Part shown: positions 10,117-18,458 of the stretch, one piece after another | Layout: each line of letters begins with the position of its first letter | Numbering within the stretch: position 1 is the first letter of the stretch | NCBI GenBank assembly: GCA_020829485.1 | Contig: JAIVFU010000007.1 | Coordinates: 79,150 to 143,149 of the forward strand | DNA length: 64,000 nt | Reading direction: 5' to 3' | Source of the DNA: Nostoc sp. CHAB 5834 | GTDB lineage: Bacteria > Cyanobacteriota > Cyanobacteriia > Cyanobacteriales > Nostocaceae | Position numbers and translations under genes: made by a program | Notes under the pieces: generated by a model | Database searches by the model: none | Seen by the model: only the letters and a program-made list of their open reading frames with translations | What the model was told of the DNA's origin: nothing

Positions 10117-13100
10117 CTAAACCGTCACACCTTCCAACTCTTCATCTGTCAACTCATACAACTGACGTAATTTATCTAACTTCTCACCATTAGCTTCCCA
10201 GAAACCCCGCCCATGCGCCTCCAACATTCTCCCTAAAATATTGCGGAAAGCTTCAGGATTTGCCTTACGTAATTTACCCGCCATCTCTGCATCTAACGCA
10301 TAAGTATCTGCCGCTTGGTCATAAACCCAATCATCGGTAAAATCGGCAGTACCACCCCAACCAATCAATGCTGTCATCCGTTGGGAAATTTCAAAAGCAC
10401 CACCAGAACCTTGATTCGCCATCGCTTGCGCCCATTTAGGATTTACCAACTTAGTGCGATACTCCATTCGCAGCAAATCATCTAAATTGCGGGGTGTAGT
10501 ATCCTTCGAGAAACTTTCCACAAAGCTGGTTGTAACCTTCTTACCGCCTTGTTTTTCTGCTGCCCTTTTCAAACCGCCGGTATTGGCGTAATATTCTTGA
10601 ATATCAGTTAAACCATATTCTACCGAATCGATTTCTTGAACAATGCGATCGCTAGTTTTTAACAAAGTATTCAATACTTCCGGTCTAGCTTGACCTTTAT
10701 CTTCTCTGCCGTAGCTGAATACATTGCGACTTTGCCAAGTATTCCCCAACTCCTCACCAGATTCCCAGTTACCATCAACCACTCTATCATTTACCAAAGA
10801 ACCAAAATCACCCGCCGGATTAGAAAACAATCTCGCTGATGCATTTTCCACACCTTGGGCTTTCAAAGCTAAAGCGTGTCTTCTAATAAAATTTTCATCT
10901 TCCGGTTCATCAGCATCAGCCGCCCGTTGAAATAAATCATCCAACAATTCGATAATATTTACAAAACTATCCCGGAAAATTCCAGACAAATTACCCAATA
11001 TATCAATGCGGGGATGTCCAACCTCAGCCAACGGCTTCAATTCATAACGAACAACCCTACCAGTTCCTTCCTTAACAGGTTCAGCCCCCACCAACTCCAA
11101 CAGAATCCCCAAAGATTCACCCTTAGTTTTAATCGCATCCAATCCCCATAACATCACCGCCACCGTTTCAGGATATTTCCCATATTCATCCAAATGCTGG
11201 GCGATAATTTTTTGAGCAATTTCTCTTCCCCGTTCATACGCCGCAGGCGAAGGCATCCGATAAGGATCTAAAGCATGAATATTTCTCCCCGTAGGCAAAA
11301 CCCCAGCCCCATCCCTTAACAAATCTCCCCCAGGCGCAGGCGGAATATACTCCCCATTCAATCCCCTTAACAAATTCGTCAACTCATCCGTAGATTGCAT
11401 CAACAAATCCCTTATTAACCTTTCCTCCTCCTCTCTTTCTTCTTTGCGTTCTTTGCGCCTTTGCGGTTCGTTTTCTTCCTCCTCCCCCCCAAAATAAGCC
11501 TCCAAATACGCCCCCAACTCCTCCTCACTCGGCTTTTCCCCCAAAGTATGCAACCCCGAAGAAAACAACCGATTTTCTAAAACCTGCAAATATTCATACA
11601 ACTCCAGCAAATAATCATCAAAAGCATGACTGCTAAACATCCGCACATTTTCAGGAGTAAACGCAATCCCCAACCGTTTAGCATCCTCAAACGGACAATC
11701 TGCATCCAACCCAGAATCCACAATTTTTTTACAAATCCCTTCCTTCAAAACATAATTCTTTTGTGGATCTTCCCGATACTCCAAAATTAAATCCCGCAAT
11801 GCCACCAATTCCTTATATAAACCTGCACGACCATAAGGCGGTACATTATGGGAAATCAATACACCATAACCGCGACGTTTTGCCAACATCGACTCAGACG
11901 GATTATTCGCCGCATATATATATAGATTAGGCAAATTTCCTAACAAAATATCCGACCAAGAATAACCCGTATTACCCAACGGAGAACCAGGCAACCATTC
12001 CACCGTCCCATGCATTCCAAAGTGAACTACAGCATCAGCTTGAAACTCATTTTGCAACCATTTATAATAAGCAGCATATTGGGGATGGGGCGTTAAATCT
12101 CGTTCAAACATTAAACGCATCGGGTCGCCTTGTATACCCAAAGGTGGTTGTACACCTATCCACACATTGCCTAATTGCACACCGCCAATCTGAAATTCAT
12201 CACCATAAGTTTTAATACCAGTCCCCGTAAGAGATTTCCATTGTTTTTCAATGCGGGAGGTTTGCAGATATCCCAGCCATTTTTCTAGAGTGCGAACATT
12301 GACACTACTTGTGGGGTGGGCAACATGAGCGCCCCTAGATAATGGCGGGCAAGATGCCCACCCCACAAGAGGATTAGTTTCATCTGCTTCTTTCACCCAG
12401 CGAATCAATTCTTCGCCATCCTCCGGTAAATCTCCGACGGTATAACCTTGTTCTTTGAGTGCGTGGAGAAACTTCAGCAAACTACGCGGTACATTTAATA
12501 ATGCAGCTGTGCCTACAGCACCGTAACCTGGCGGGAACCCATATAAAATAATTGCAATTTTGCGTTCCGATGCAGGTTTTTGCCGCAAAGCCACCCAAGT
12601 TTTTACCCTACCAATTAATCGCTGCACCCGTTCGGGAACCAGATAAATATTTTCGCCCACCAAACCACCAAGGGGAACGGTATCAATAGCCCCATCCAAT
12701 TCTGGTAACGCATACAACACTACACTTTGCAATCCGCCGATACCTTGGCGCGTCCACGAGGAAATATCTTGAATTAATAGTGGTGCAGCAACAATATAAG
12801 GGACATTCTTGGCAGTGAGGATGCGCTTTGCTACTTCTATCTGACGGCCAGCTTCCATTGAACCAGCGGGGCCACCTACCAGAGGAAAGCCAATTGTAGA
12901 GACGATCGCATCCACCTTCACTGCTTCACTTGATAGTGAGGCAGTCTCTATCTTACCTACTTGTCGTTGCTGAATTTCATGGTCGGTTGTCATTAAATCT
13001 CGTACTGCTACATGTCCTTCTACGCCGTTGATGAAGATGGGTAAAGGAGTTAAGCCGGCTTTTTCAAAACTGCGAATTAGTTGGGGTATGTAGGGTTGTT

Positions 13101-13914
13101 TGGTGATGACGTGTTTACGGTAGAGGAGAATTCCGATAACTGGGGAGTGGGGAGTGGGGAGTGGGGAGTGGGGGGATGAGGGAGATGAGGGGGATAAGCA
13201 ATGCTCATTTCCCATTCCCCATTCCCTATTCCCTATTCCCTTCTTGTGATACCATTCTAAATATTCGCGGGGGGATTCAAAAAATCCTGGATAGTCGGGG
13301 TGGAGTAATCCAATGTTGGGGGTTTCAATTAGCGGGGGAATGCCGCCGACTTTTAAATTTAAATATTTTTCTGCTAGTGTCCAGAATAATGAGGCTACGT
13401 TTTCTAAACCGCCTGCATTCCAGTAACCATAGATAATTAACCAGTTGCGTAAGTCTTGAACTTTTTGCACTGGCACATATTTCAGTAGTTTGGGGCCAAT
13501 CTTTAAAAAGCTGATGTAACCAGCAAGTTTGTCTTCTTCTCGTCCGTTGCTAAATTTGTCAAGGATGAATTTAACTGGTTTGGGCATTCCTTTGGGTTTG
13601 TCGCCAATGGCAAAGTCACCCAATTTGGTTAAACTCATCAATTCTAGGGCTGACTCAAAGACTAGGCGGATGGGAATTTTGGAAATGCGATCGCGCAACC
13701 ACACAACTTGGTCATAATCAAATAGGAGGCTACCGAAAAACACATCAGCGCCATCAAGTGCTGCTTCTACTTCGGCGCGTTGACTGGTAAGATCGCGATC
13801 GCTAAATACCCGAATATCCAACTCAGGACAGCGAGAGTTAGCCAAAAAGGCTGCTTTTCTATACAAATCAGCGTTGAACGATTCAAACCCAGCAACCAAG
13901 ACGATGCGTTTCAT
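10117..13914 (-). CDS. chlH: Magnesium chelatase subunit H paralog (ChlH/BchH family)
   Basis: A 1265-residue member of the BchH/CobN superfamily, which binds the tetrapyrrole and, with AAA+ partners (ChlI, ChlD), inserts Mg2+ into protoporphyrin IX. The N-terminal region (MKRIVLVAGFESFNADLYRK onward) matches the DUF3479 domain that precedes CobN/Mg-chelatase in ChlH rather than in CobN. Typical blocks downstream include GDPMRLMFERDLTPHPQYAA, FGMHGTVEWLPGSPLGNTG and VKEGTGRVVRYELKPL. The main cyanobacterial ChlH is somewhat longer and begins differently, so this is probably a second copy; an aerobic/low-oxygen or cobalt-related role cannot be excluded. At least two and probably three repeat insertions enlarge the protein in frame. 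No chelatase partner genes are adjacent. Confidence 0.85.
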   Translation of the reverse strand: MKRIVLVAGFESFNADLYRKAAFLANSRCPELDIRVFSDRDLTSQRAEVEAALDGADVFFGSLLFDYDQVVWLRDRISKIPIRLVFESALELMSLTKLGDFAIGDKPKGMPKPVKFILDKFSNGREEDKLAGYISFLKIGPKLLKYVPVQKVQDLRNWLIIYGYWNAGGLENVASLFWTLAEKYLNLKVGGIPPLIETPNIGLLHPDYPGFFESPREYLEWYHKKGIGNREWGMGNEHCLSPSSPSSPHSPLPTPHSPVIGILLYRKHVITKQPYIPQLIRSFEKAGLTPLPIFINGVEGHVAVRDLMTTDHEIQQRQVGKIETASLSSEAVKVDAIVSTIGFPLVGGPAGSMEAGRQIEVAKRILTAKNVPYIVAAPLLIQDISSWTRQGIGGLQSVVLYALPELDGAIDTVPLGGLVGENIYLVPERVQRLIGRVKTWVALRQKPASERKIAIILYGFPPGYGAVGTAALLNVPRSLLKFLHALKEQGYTVGDLPEDGEELIRWVKEADETNPLVGWASCPPLSRGAHVAHPTSSVNVRTLEKWLGYLQTSRIEKQWKSLTGTGIKTYGDEFQIGGVQLGNVWIGVQPPLGIQGDPMRLMFERDLTPHPQYAAYYKWLQNEFQADAVVHFGMHGTVEWLPGSPLGNTGYSWSDILLGNLPNLYIYAANNPSESMLAKRRGYGVLISHNVPPYGRAGLYKELVALRDLILEYREDPQKNYVLKEGICKKIVDSGLDADCPFEDAKRLGIAFTPENVRMFSSHAFDDYLLELYEYLQVLENRLFSSGLHTLGEKPSEEELGAYLEAYFGGEEEENEPQRRKERKEEREEEERLIRDLLMQSTDELTNLLRGLNGEYIPPAPGGDLLRDGAGVLPTGRNIHALDPYRMPSPAAYERGREIAQKIIAQHLDEYGKYPETVAVMLWGLDAIKTKGESLGILLELVGAEPVKEGTGRVVRYELKPLAEVGHPRIDILGNLSGIFRDSFVNIIELLDDLFQRAADADEPEDENFIRRHALALKAQGVENASARLFSNPAGDFGSLVNDRVVDGNWESGEELGNTWQSRNVFSYGREDKGQARPEVLNTLLKTSDRIVQEIDSVEYGLTDIQEYYANTGGLKRAAEKQGGKKVTTSFVESFSKDTTPRNLDDLLRMEYRTKLVNPKWAQAMANQGSGGAFEISQRMTALIGWGGTADFTDDWVYDQAADTYALDAEMAGKLRKANPEAFRNILGRMLEAHGRGFWEANGEKLDKLRQLYELTDEELEGVTV
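11420..11495. repeat. Low-complexity repeat in chelatase gene
   Basis: Contains TTCTTTGCGTTCTTTGCGCC and TTTGCGGTTCG, a pattern resembling the intergenic TCTGTGCCTCTGTGGTTCG at about 26680-26702. In the chelatase it encodes the charged stretch EPQRRKERKEEREEEERL, which is absent from the conserved family core. Confidence 0.55.
12308..12369. repeat. 62-bp inverted-repeat element in chelatase gene
   Basis: Perfect 15-bp terminal inverted repeats CTTGTGGGGTGGGCA (12308-12322) and TGCCCACCCCACAAG (12355-12369). It is read through in frame, adding a segment containing LVGWASCPPLSRGAHVAHP to the protein. The same family interrupts the NACHT gene. Confidence 0.85.
13139..13242. repeat. Short tandem repeats in chelatase gene
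   Basis: Tandem GGGGAGT units (13141-13172) followed by CCCATTCCC/CCTATTCCC units. They are read in frame in the minus direction as GIGNREWGMGNEHC and SPSSPSSPHSPLPTPHSP, between otherwise conserved blocks YLEWY and VIGILLYRKHV. These heptamer families are typical intergenic repeats in heterocystous cyanobacteria. Confidence 0.85.
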
Positions 13915-14146
13915 GCCTGTAAGCTACGAAATATTTCTTTACTTTGATCTTAAACCTGCTTTCAGGGTGATTGTTAAATATCTACCAGCAGATTTCGGTC
14001 ATTTAGCCGTACTAGTACAGGATAGCGGAAATAAACATCTCATTTTATCGGGCTGAAAAGCCTGTATTACCAATTTTCTTGCTTTTACCCCTCTGCTTTT
14101 GTGGCCTTCTGCTTCTCTGCACTTGTACCACTCTACCTTCTTGCAC

Positions 14147-14260
14147 TATAAGACTCATATTTGATTTTTGAACAAAACTCAGTACACCTTTATTCCTTCT
14201 TCCCAGTCCCCAGTCCCTTACCTCTACGAGTGATTCAGAAATCAAATCGGATTGCTATAG
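14147..14260. repeat. Small inverted-repeat element (family theta), copy 1
   Basis: About 114 bp, nearly identical to 33022-33136. Ends ATTTGATTTTTGAA and TTCAGAAATCAAAT are inverted repeats with one mismatch, and the outermost bases CTATAG/GCTATAG also match. It lies upstream of the chelatase gene. The remaining DNA between 13915 and 14592 shows no gene. Confidence 0.8.
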
Positions 14261-14592
14261 GTACAATTGTCATAGCTTTCTACTTTTACGAAGCGTTATT
14301 ATTTTAAGGATGAGGGTAATTGCCGCATTTCAATTTATTGCAACAATCACCGGATTATTGCCGATTTTGATAAATTATGAGGATTGTGTTTTTTTTCCTA
14401 AAAGCGGCTTTTGCTACATAAAATCTGCTTAAAAAGTTTGCCAAGAGCTTATTTTATTTACCAGGATATTAATGGTTAAAATAATGTGGACATTGCTAAC
14501 AAGTAGCTAAACAAATTTATTAGCAAAACTTTTTATCTCAAAGTTCAAAAGTTTTGAATCAGTATCAAAATAACTAAGTTAAGGATGAAATC

Positions 14593-15534
14593 ATGAAATT
14601 TGGAATTGATAGTGGGCACAATTGCCCACCAGACACAGGAGCTAGAGGCATCAAAGTTGAGGATAATTTAACTCTAGATGTAGGTAATAGAGTTATAGCT
14701 AAGTTAAGAGCTTTAGGAAATGAAGTTGTAGTATGTAAACCAAGTAGTGCTAGTACAGTCCGCGACTCACTCTCAAAAAGGTGTTCTATAGCTAATGCGA
14801 GTAGAGTAGATATTTTTGTTTCAATTCATTTTAATGCTTTTAACAGACAAGCTAATGGCACAGAAGTATTTGCAACTAGTGAGAATGGCAGAAGAATTGC
14901 TAAACCCGTATTAGATGAAATCGTCAAGTTGGGATTTTTTAATCGCGGTGTTAAGAGTGGTTCCCACTTGTATGTTCTGAAAAATACAGATATGCCTGCT
15001 ATCTTGATAGAATGTTGCTTCATCGATTCGCAAAAAGATATGAATCTTTATAATCCTGAAGCAATGGCTAATGCGATCGTCAAAGGCTTAACTGGTAAAT
15101 TGCCAAGTGTTCCTGTTAACCCTGTACAAGATGAAGAAGATAATGCAGATGCCACTATTCTCAGACTGCAAAAATCCTTAAATCGACTCAAAATAACTGA
15201 TAGAAATGGTAGGGCGTTAGTAGAAGATGGCTTCACCGGGGCTGATACAAAATCTGCCGTAGAAAAATTTCAGACTATTGTTGGAGTTCAACCGACTGGA
15301 ATTGCTGACTCAAATACATGGAATGCCATAAATCTAATTTTGGCAAAACGAATTATCAGAGCAAACCATGCCGGTGGTGCAGTTGTCAGATACTTGCAAT
15401 ACCGTTTAGGTGTTGATAATGATGGCATCTACGGGGCGCAAACAGAGGTTGCTATTAAGAACTTTCAAAAGCAAAATGGTTTAGATGCTGATGGGATTGT
15501 CGGCCCTGTTAGCTGGCAGAAATTAATTGGTTAG
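14593..15534 (+). CDS. N-acetylmuramoyl-L-alanine amidase with two peptidoglycan-binding domains
   Basis: A 313-residue protein. Residues 1-170 form an Amidase_3 domain that hydrolyses the bond between MurNAc and L-Ala: zinc ligands H9 (DSGHN), E23 (KVEDN) and H79 (SIHFNA), catalytic E140 (ILIECCF). Two PG_binding_1 repeats follow (about 185-245 with VEDGFTGADTKSAVEKFQ, and 250-313 with GIYGAQTEVAIKNFQ). No signal peptide is evident at MKFGIDSGHN, so export must be non-classical or the enzyme acts from within the cell or after lysis. An AAGGA ribosome-binding site lies just before the ATG. Such enzymes in Nostoc relatives act in septal wall remodelling, but this one could equally be phage-derived. 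A strong palindrome follows the stop. Confidence 0.9.
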   Translation: MKFGIDSGHNCPPDTGARGIKVEDNLTLDVGNRVIAKLRALGNEVVVCKPSSASTVRDSLSKRCSIANASRVDIFVSIHFNAFNRQANGTEVFATSENGRRIAKPVLDEIVKLGFFNRGVKSGSHLYVLKNTDMPAILIECCFIDSQKDMNLYNPEAMANAIVKGLTGKLPSVPVNPVQDEEDNADATILRLQKSLNRLKITDRNGRALVEDGFTGADTKSAVEKFQTIVGVQPTGIADSNTWNAINLILAKRIIRANHAGGAVVRYLQYRLGVDNDGIYGAQTEVAIKNFQKQNGLDADGIVGPVSWQKLIG

Positions 15535-15551
15535 ATTGAGGGGTAGGCATT

Positions 15552-15592
15552 GTTTGTAGTAGATGCTTTAGCGCTAAAGCACCTACTACGAA
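15552..15592. terminator. Palindrome after amidase gene, possible terminator
   Basis: GTTTGTAGTAGATGCTTTAG pairs with CTAAAGCACCTACTACGAAC, a near-perfect palindrome starting 17 bp after the stop. There is no strong T-run, so it may simply be one of the dispersed hairpin repeats. Confidence 0.45.
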
Positions 15593-15683
15593 CTTATAAA
15601 GTCAAGCGTAGGCGTAGCCCGTCGTAGACCGACTTTGAGGTAAGCTGATATGCGTCTAAATTATATAAACATTCTTTATAATC

Positions 15684-15714
15684 GTTGACGGTTGACGGTT
15701 GACGGTTGACGGTT
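15684..15714. repeat. Heptamer tandem repeat GTTGACG
   Basis: Four full copies of GTTGACG plus a partial one, a short tandemly repeated heptamer of the kind common in heterocystous cyanobacteria. The 24-bp repeat also found in the Uma2 gene lies just upstream at 15606-15629. Confidence 0.85.
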
Positions 15715-15787
15715 ATCGGTCATCAGTCATTAGTCAACAGTTATCAGGTAAATGTACAAGTTAAATGCGTAACAGCTTATCTGTTGC

Positions 15788-15922
15788 TTATATAGCAATA
15801 CGGTTTAGTTAAGCCCAAAAACCTTGGTAGAGACGCGTTAGCGTAGCGGGACGAAGTACAATTTCGCGTCTCTACACGTATCAGTACTAAAAATCCTTAA
15901 CACAAGCGTATTGGCTTATATA
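15788..15922. repeat. Small inverted-repeat element (family zeta), copy 1
   Basis: Ends TATATAGCAATACGG and, inverted, TATATAAGCCAATACGC. The interior holds a GAGACGCG..CGCGTCTC hairpin. Relatives lie at about 21341-21437 and 29927-30047. Confidence 0.65.
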
Positions 15923-15972
15923 GCGGAATCTTATCCGAAGCGTATTGCGATCGCACTCCTGTATCTTACTAA

Positions 15973-16063
15973 TAGACATCTCCGAAAATGAATGTAGAGA
16001 CGTTGCATTGCAACGTTTCTACAAGGTTTCAGATAACGCATAATTAATTTCTGGAGATGTCTA
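15973..16063. repeat. Small inverted-repeat element (family epsilon), copy 1
   Basis: A 91-bp element bounded by TAGACATCTCC and GGAGATGTCTA with a central GTAGAGACGTTGCA..TGCAACGT hairpin. Nearly identical to 51835-51926. TA at the outer ends fits an IS630/Tc1-like target. Its right end supplies the stop codon of the hydrolase gene on the minus strand. Confidence 0.85.
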
Positions 16064-16813
16064 ATTTGTAGAACTACTAAAAGATAGTGCAGATGCTTCC
16101 ACTAAATGCAGATGGTGACGTTTCCAAAAACTCAAAATCTCTTCACCAACCTGTTGAGGATAGAAGTAGTGAAAAAAATGATATCCTTCTGGGCATTCCC
16201 AGAGTTTATCTTCTGGCTTCAACCAATTCAACCAGTCATGCAATACAGTTGAGTTCACTACCGGATCGCTCTTGCTACCACATACCATCATTGGCATAGA
16301 AACTCCACCCTTGGGTAAATAAACCAATTTAAATAAAGAGTGTGACGAGGGAGATTGTTCTAAATCTTTATCTAAGGCAGCTACTAACTTTTTAGTGGTA
16401 TGAGGTGGCTGATTTCCAAAAAGACTACGAACGCTGCTTGCTAAAACTAGCTCACGGCTAATGCTAAAAAGCTGTCGTTGAAAGTAATAGTGAGCTTGCC
16501 AATTGTTTGCAGGTTGAGCTGCAACAGCCAGCAAGGTGAGCGATCGCACTTTTTGGGGAAATCGCCGCGCAAAGGTTAAGGCGATCGCACCACTCATACC
16601 ATGACCTGCTAAATGCACGGGGCGATCGCGCCATTCTAAAAACTCATATAGCAACTCCACAGCTTGATCTATGGAACTGGCTTCATCTTTGGTTTGCTGG
16701 TATTCCCACTGAGCGATGCTTATATACCCAGATAAATATTCAAGTAATGGTTTATCAAAACGCTTCAAAATAGGACTGGCATTTAACCACAGAACATCAA
16801 ATGAATCAGACAT
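16061..16813 (-). CDS. isiC: IsiC-like alpha/beta-hydrolase-fold protein
   Basis: A 250-residue alpha/beta-hydrolase-fold protein, 67 bp downstream of the flavodoxin gene on the same strand, an arrangement matching the iron-stress isiB-isiC order of other cyanobacteria. The nucleophile-elbow sequence is LAGHGMSGAIAL (residues 68-79). The usual GxSxG has become GHGMS, placing Gly72 where the catalytic Ser is expected, with Ser74 two residues later. Later motifs PMMVCGSKSDPVV and YHFFHYF fit the acid and histidine regions. The protein may be catalytically inactive or use Ser74. The stop codon lies inside an inserted repeat, so the C terminus may be altered. The symbol is inferred from context. 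Confidence 0.7.
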   Translation of the reverse strand: MSDSFDVLWLNASPILKRFDKPLLEYLSGYISIAQWEYQQTKDEASSIDQAVELLYEFLEWRDRPVHLAGHGMSGAIALTFARRFPQKVRSLTLLAVAAQPANNWQAHYYFQRQLFSISRELVLASSVRSLFGNQPPHTTKKLVAALDKDLEQSPSSHSLFKLVYLPKGGVSMPMMVCGSKSDPVVNSTVLHDWLNWLKPEDKLWECPEGYHFFHYFYPQQVGEEILSFWKRHHLHLVEASALSFSSSTN

Positions 16814-16880
16814 AAATACCTATAACTTCTAAATTATCAATTTCAATAAAGGCGCACAGCTAGCTATGCGCCCCTAATCT

Positions 16881-17393
16881 CTACAAACCAAATTCTGTTT
16901 TCAACTGAGCAACCCAAGTTTTAATTCGCTCATCTGTTAGATCAGATTGACTACCTTCATCAAGTGCCAGCCCAACAAATTTGCCATTTTTCAAAGCTCT
17001 AGAATTTTCAAAGTCATAACCCTCAGTTGGCCAGTAGCCAACAGTTTTACCGCCTCGCTGGGAAATTTTTTCTTCCAGAATTCCCATTGCATCCTGGAAG
17101 TTATCGGCATAGCCATATTGGTCTCCATCACCAAAATAGGCAACCAGCTTACCGATAAAATCTATTTCATCAAGATCAGAGAAAAAACCTTCCCAATCGC
17201 TCTGAAGTTGACCAATATCCCAAGTGGGAGAGCCAATAATCAGCAATTCATACTCATCAAAGGTGGTAGCATCCGCCTCATAAATGGGATGTAATGTTAC
17301 AACCTCATCACCAAACTCATCCCGGATTTTTTCAGCATCAGATTCAGTGTTGCCAGTTTGAGTACCGTAGAACAGACCGATTTTTTTCGACAT
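16881..17393 (-). CDS. isiB: Flavodoxin
   Basis: A 170-residue long-chain flavodoxin, an FMN electron carrier that replaces ferredoxin downstream of photosystem I when iron is scarce. The phosphate-binding loop is GTQTGNTE (residues 10-17). The FMN-stacking loops are SPTWDIGQLQ (Trp at about 58) and GDGDQYGYADNF (Tyr in the second loop). Length and motifs are typical of cyanobacterial IsiB. The isiC-like gene follows. An inverted repeat resembling a Fur operator lies about 120 bp upstream. No isiA gene is present nearby. Confidence 0.95.
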   Translation of the reverse strand: MSKKIGLFYGTQTGNTESDAEKIRDEFGDEVVTLHPIYEADATTFDEYELLIIGSPTWDIGQLQSDWEGFFSDLDEIDFIGKLVAYFGDGDQYGYADNFQDAMGILEEKISQRGGKTVGYWPTEGYDFENSRALKNGKFVGLALDEGSQSDLTDERIKTWVAQLKTEFGL

Positions 17394-17511
17394 ATTTTCA
17401 CCTGATATATAGTTTTGCGATCGCCAGGATACCTATTTGCCTTGTTGAAATATATTCTTTGCTTAATGAATATCTATCTCAATAAGCCTGAAGATATCCT
17501 ACCAGATTTAT

Positions 17512-17526
17512 TGATAGTTTTTATCA
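17512..17526. promoter_or_regulatory. Candidate Fur (iron) box upstream of isiB
   Basis: Perfect inverted repeat TGATA-N5-TATCA in an AT-rich context, 119 bp before the isiB start. Fur boxes are AT-rich palindromes built from GATAAT-like hexamers, and isiB is a classic Fur target in cyanobacteria. The site is inferred by position and symmetry. Confidence 0.45.
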
Positions 17527-17710
17527 TTTAATTTAAGTAAAATTTTGTAAAGTATTTCAGGAAACAAACCCAAAAGGCGGGCGGCGGTTCATTCCACTCC
17601 AACTTCTTGTAAGTGGCTTACGATATCCTCAGACAATATTCCGAATTATTACTGGTTTCAAAACGTACATCGGTAAAGGAACCTAGAGAAAGTAAATTTT
17701 TTGTGCATTT

Positions 17711-18022
17711 ATGAAATTCATCCAAATACTAAAAGTAGCTGTAATTCCTGTTTTGACTGTATTGAGCTTGTTGTCTGCATCAAACAAAGTACTAGCTGAC
17801 TATTTAAATAATCAGGGTTCAGGAGGTAATTACCGTTATGAATTATGGTCTAGCGATGATAATAGTTATTACTATTTGAAAATCTGGTCATCTGAAGCAA
17901 GTCCAAACAGTGAACCATACTACACAAGTAGAGCATTCACCTCTACTAGGGAAGCTTTAATTTATTTTGATTGCAAATACGATAAGAAAAATTTACCAGA
18001 ATGTCCGAATGTTCAAGAATAA
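17711..18022 (+). CDS. Small secreted protein of unknown function
   Basis: 103 residues with a clear Sec signal peptide: basic MKFIQILK start, hydrophobic VAVIPVLTVLSLLSA, and likely cleavage after VLA (residue 29). The mature part is about 74 residues, rich in Tyr, Ser and Asn (NNQGSGGNYRYELWSSDD), with two Cys near the C terminus (DCKYDKKNLPECP) that could form a disulfide in the periplasm. No family recognised. It is divergent from the isiB operon, so iron control is possible but unproven. Confidence 0.65.
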   Translation: MKFIQILKVAVIPVLTVLSLLSASNKVLADYLNNQGSGGNYRYELWSSDDNSYYYLKIWSSEASPNSEPYYTSRAFTSTREALIYFDCKYDKKNLPECPNVQE

Positions 18023-18100
18023 TTTTGAACCTTTATCAAAGTATCCTGGGAGGGTTAGCCATAGGAATTATATTTAATTTGTGAAAATTCGCGGTGTCAA

Positions 18101-18130
18101 GATCCCCGACTTCTTTAAGAAGTCGGGGAT
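18101..18130. repeat. Dispersed GATCCCCGAC hairpin repeat
   Basis: GATCCCCGACTTCTT pairs with AAGAAGTCGGGGAT, followed by TTAACTTTTCACGAA. Similar hairpins occur at 28382-28412 and 45478-45507. Confidence 0.7.
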
Positions 18131-18214
18131 TTAACTTTTCACGAATAATTTAGGATTATTATATTTTTTGTTTGGTAATATTTTAAATTCAATAATTTAT
18201 AAATATAAATTACC

Positions 18215-18322
18215 TATAACGGTTCCCATTCAGATATGGTACAACATTACATCACGAGGTTTAGGGGTACGGCACTGCCGTGCCCCTACGGGTGTACCTC
18301 ACGTAAACGAGAACGGCTATAT
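18215..18322. repeat. Small inverted-repeat element (family beta), intact copy
   Basis: Ends TATAACGGTTCCC and GAGAACGGCTATA are inverted repeats. The centre carries the palindrome GGGGTACGGCACTGCC..GTGCCCC. This intact copy shows the uninterrupted form of the element split at 50245-50566. The rest of 18023-18458 shows no gene. Confidence 0.75.
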
Positions 18323-18458
18323 ATGGTCAATTTTTAATATTTTGAGTAAACTACAGAGGCAATGTAAAAGGCTACTTTTCTTCCGATAGTTGGTCGGTTG
18401 GTCAAGATAATTCGTAGTTCGTAATTAAAAAATTAAATTACGAATTACGAATTACAAA

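Noticed and set aside
13915..14146. A possible cobalamin or other riboswitch before the chelatase gene
   Set aside because: I looked for the conserved B12-box bases and a terminator-type hairpin and saw neither.
14045..14245. A 66-codon minus-strand frame
   Set aside because: It is read out of the theta repeat and neighbouring low-complexity DNA; the second theta copy lacks the same frame context.
18168..18389. A 73-codon + strand frame
   Set aside because: Spans the beta repeat at 18215-18322; no ribosome-binding site and no conserved features.
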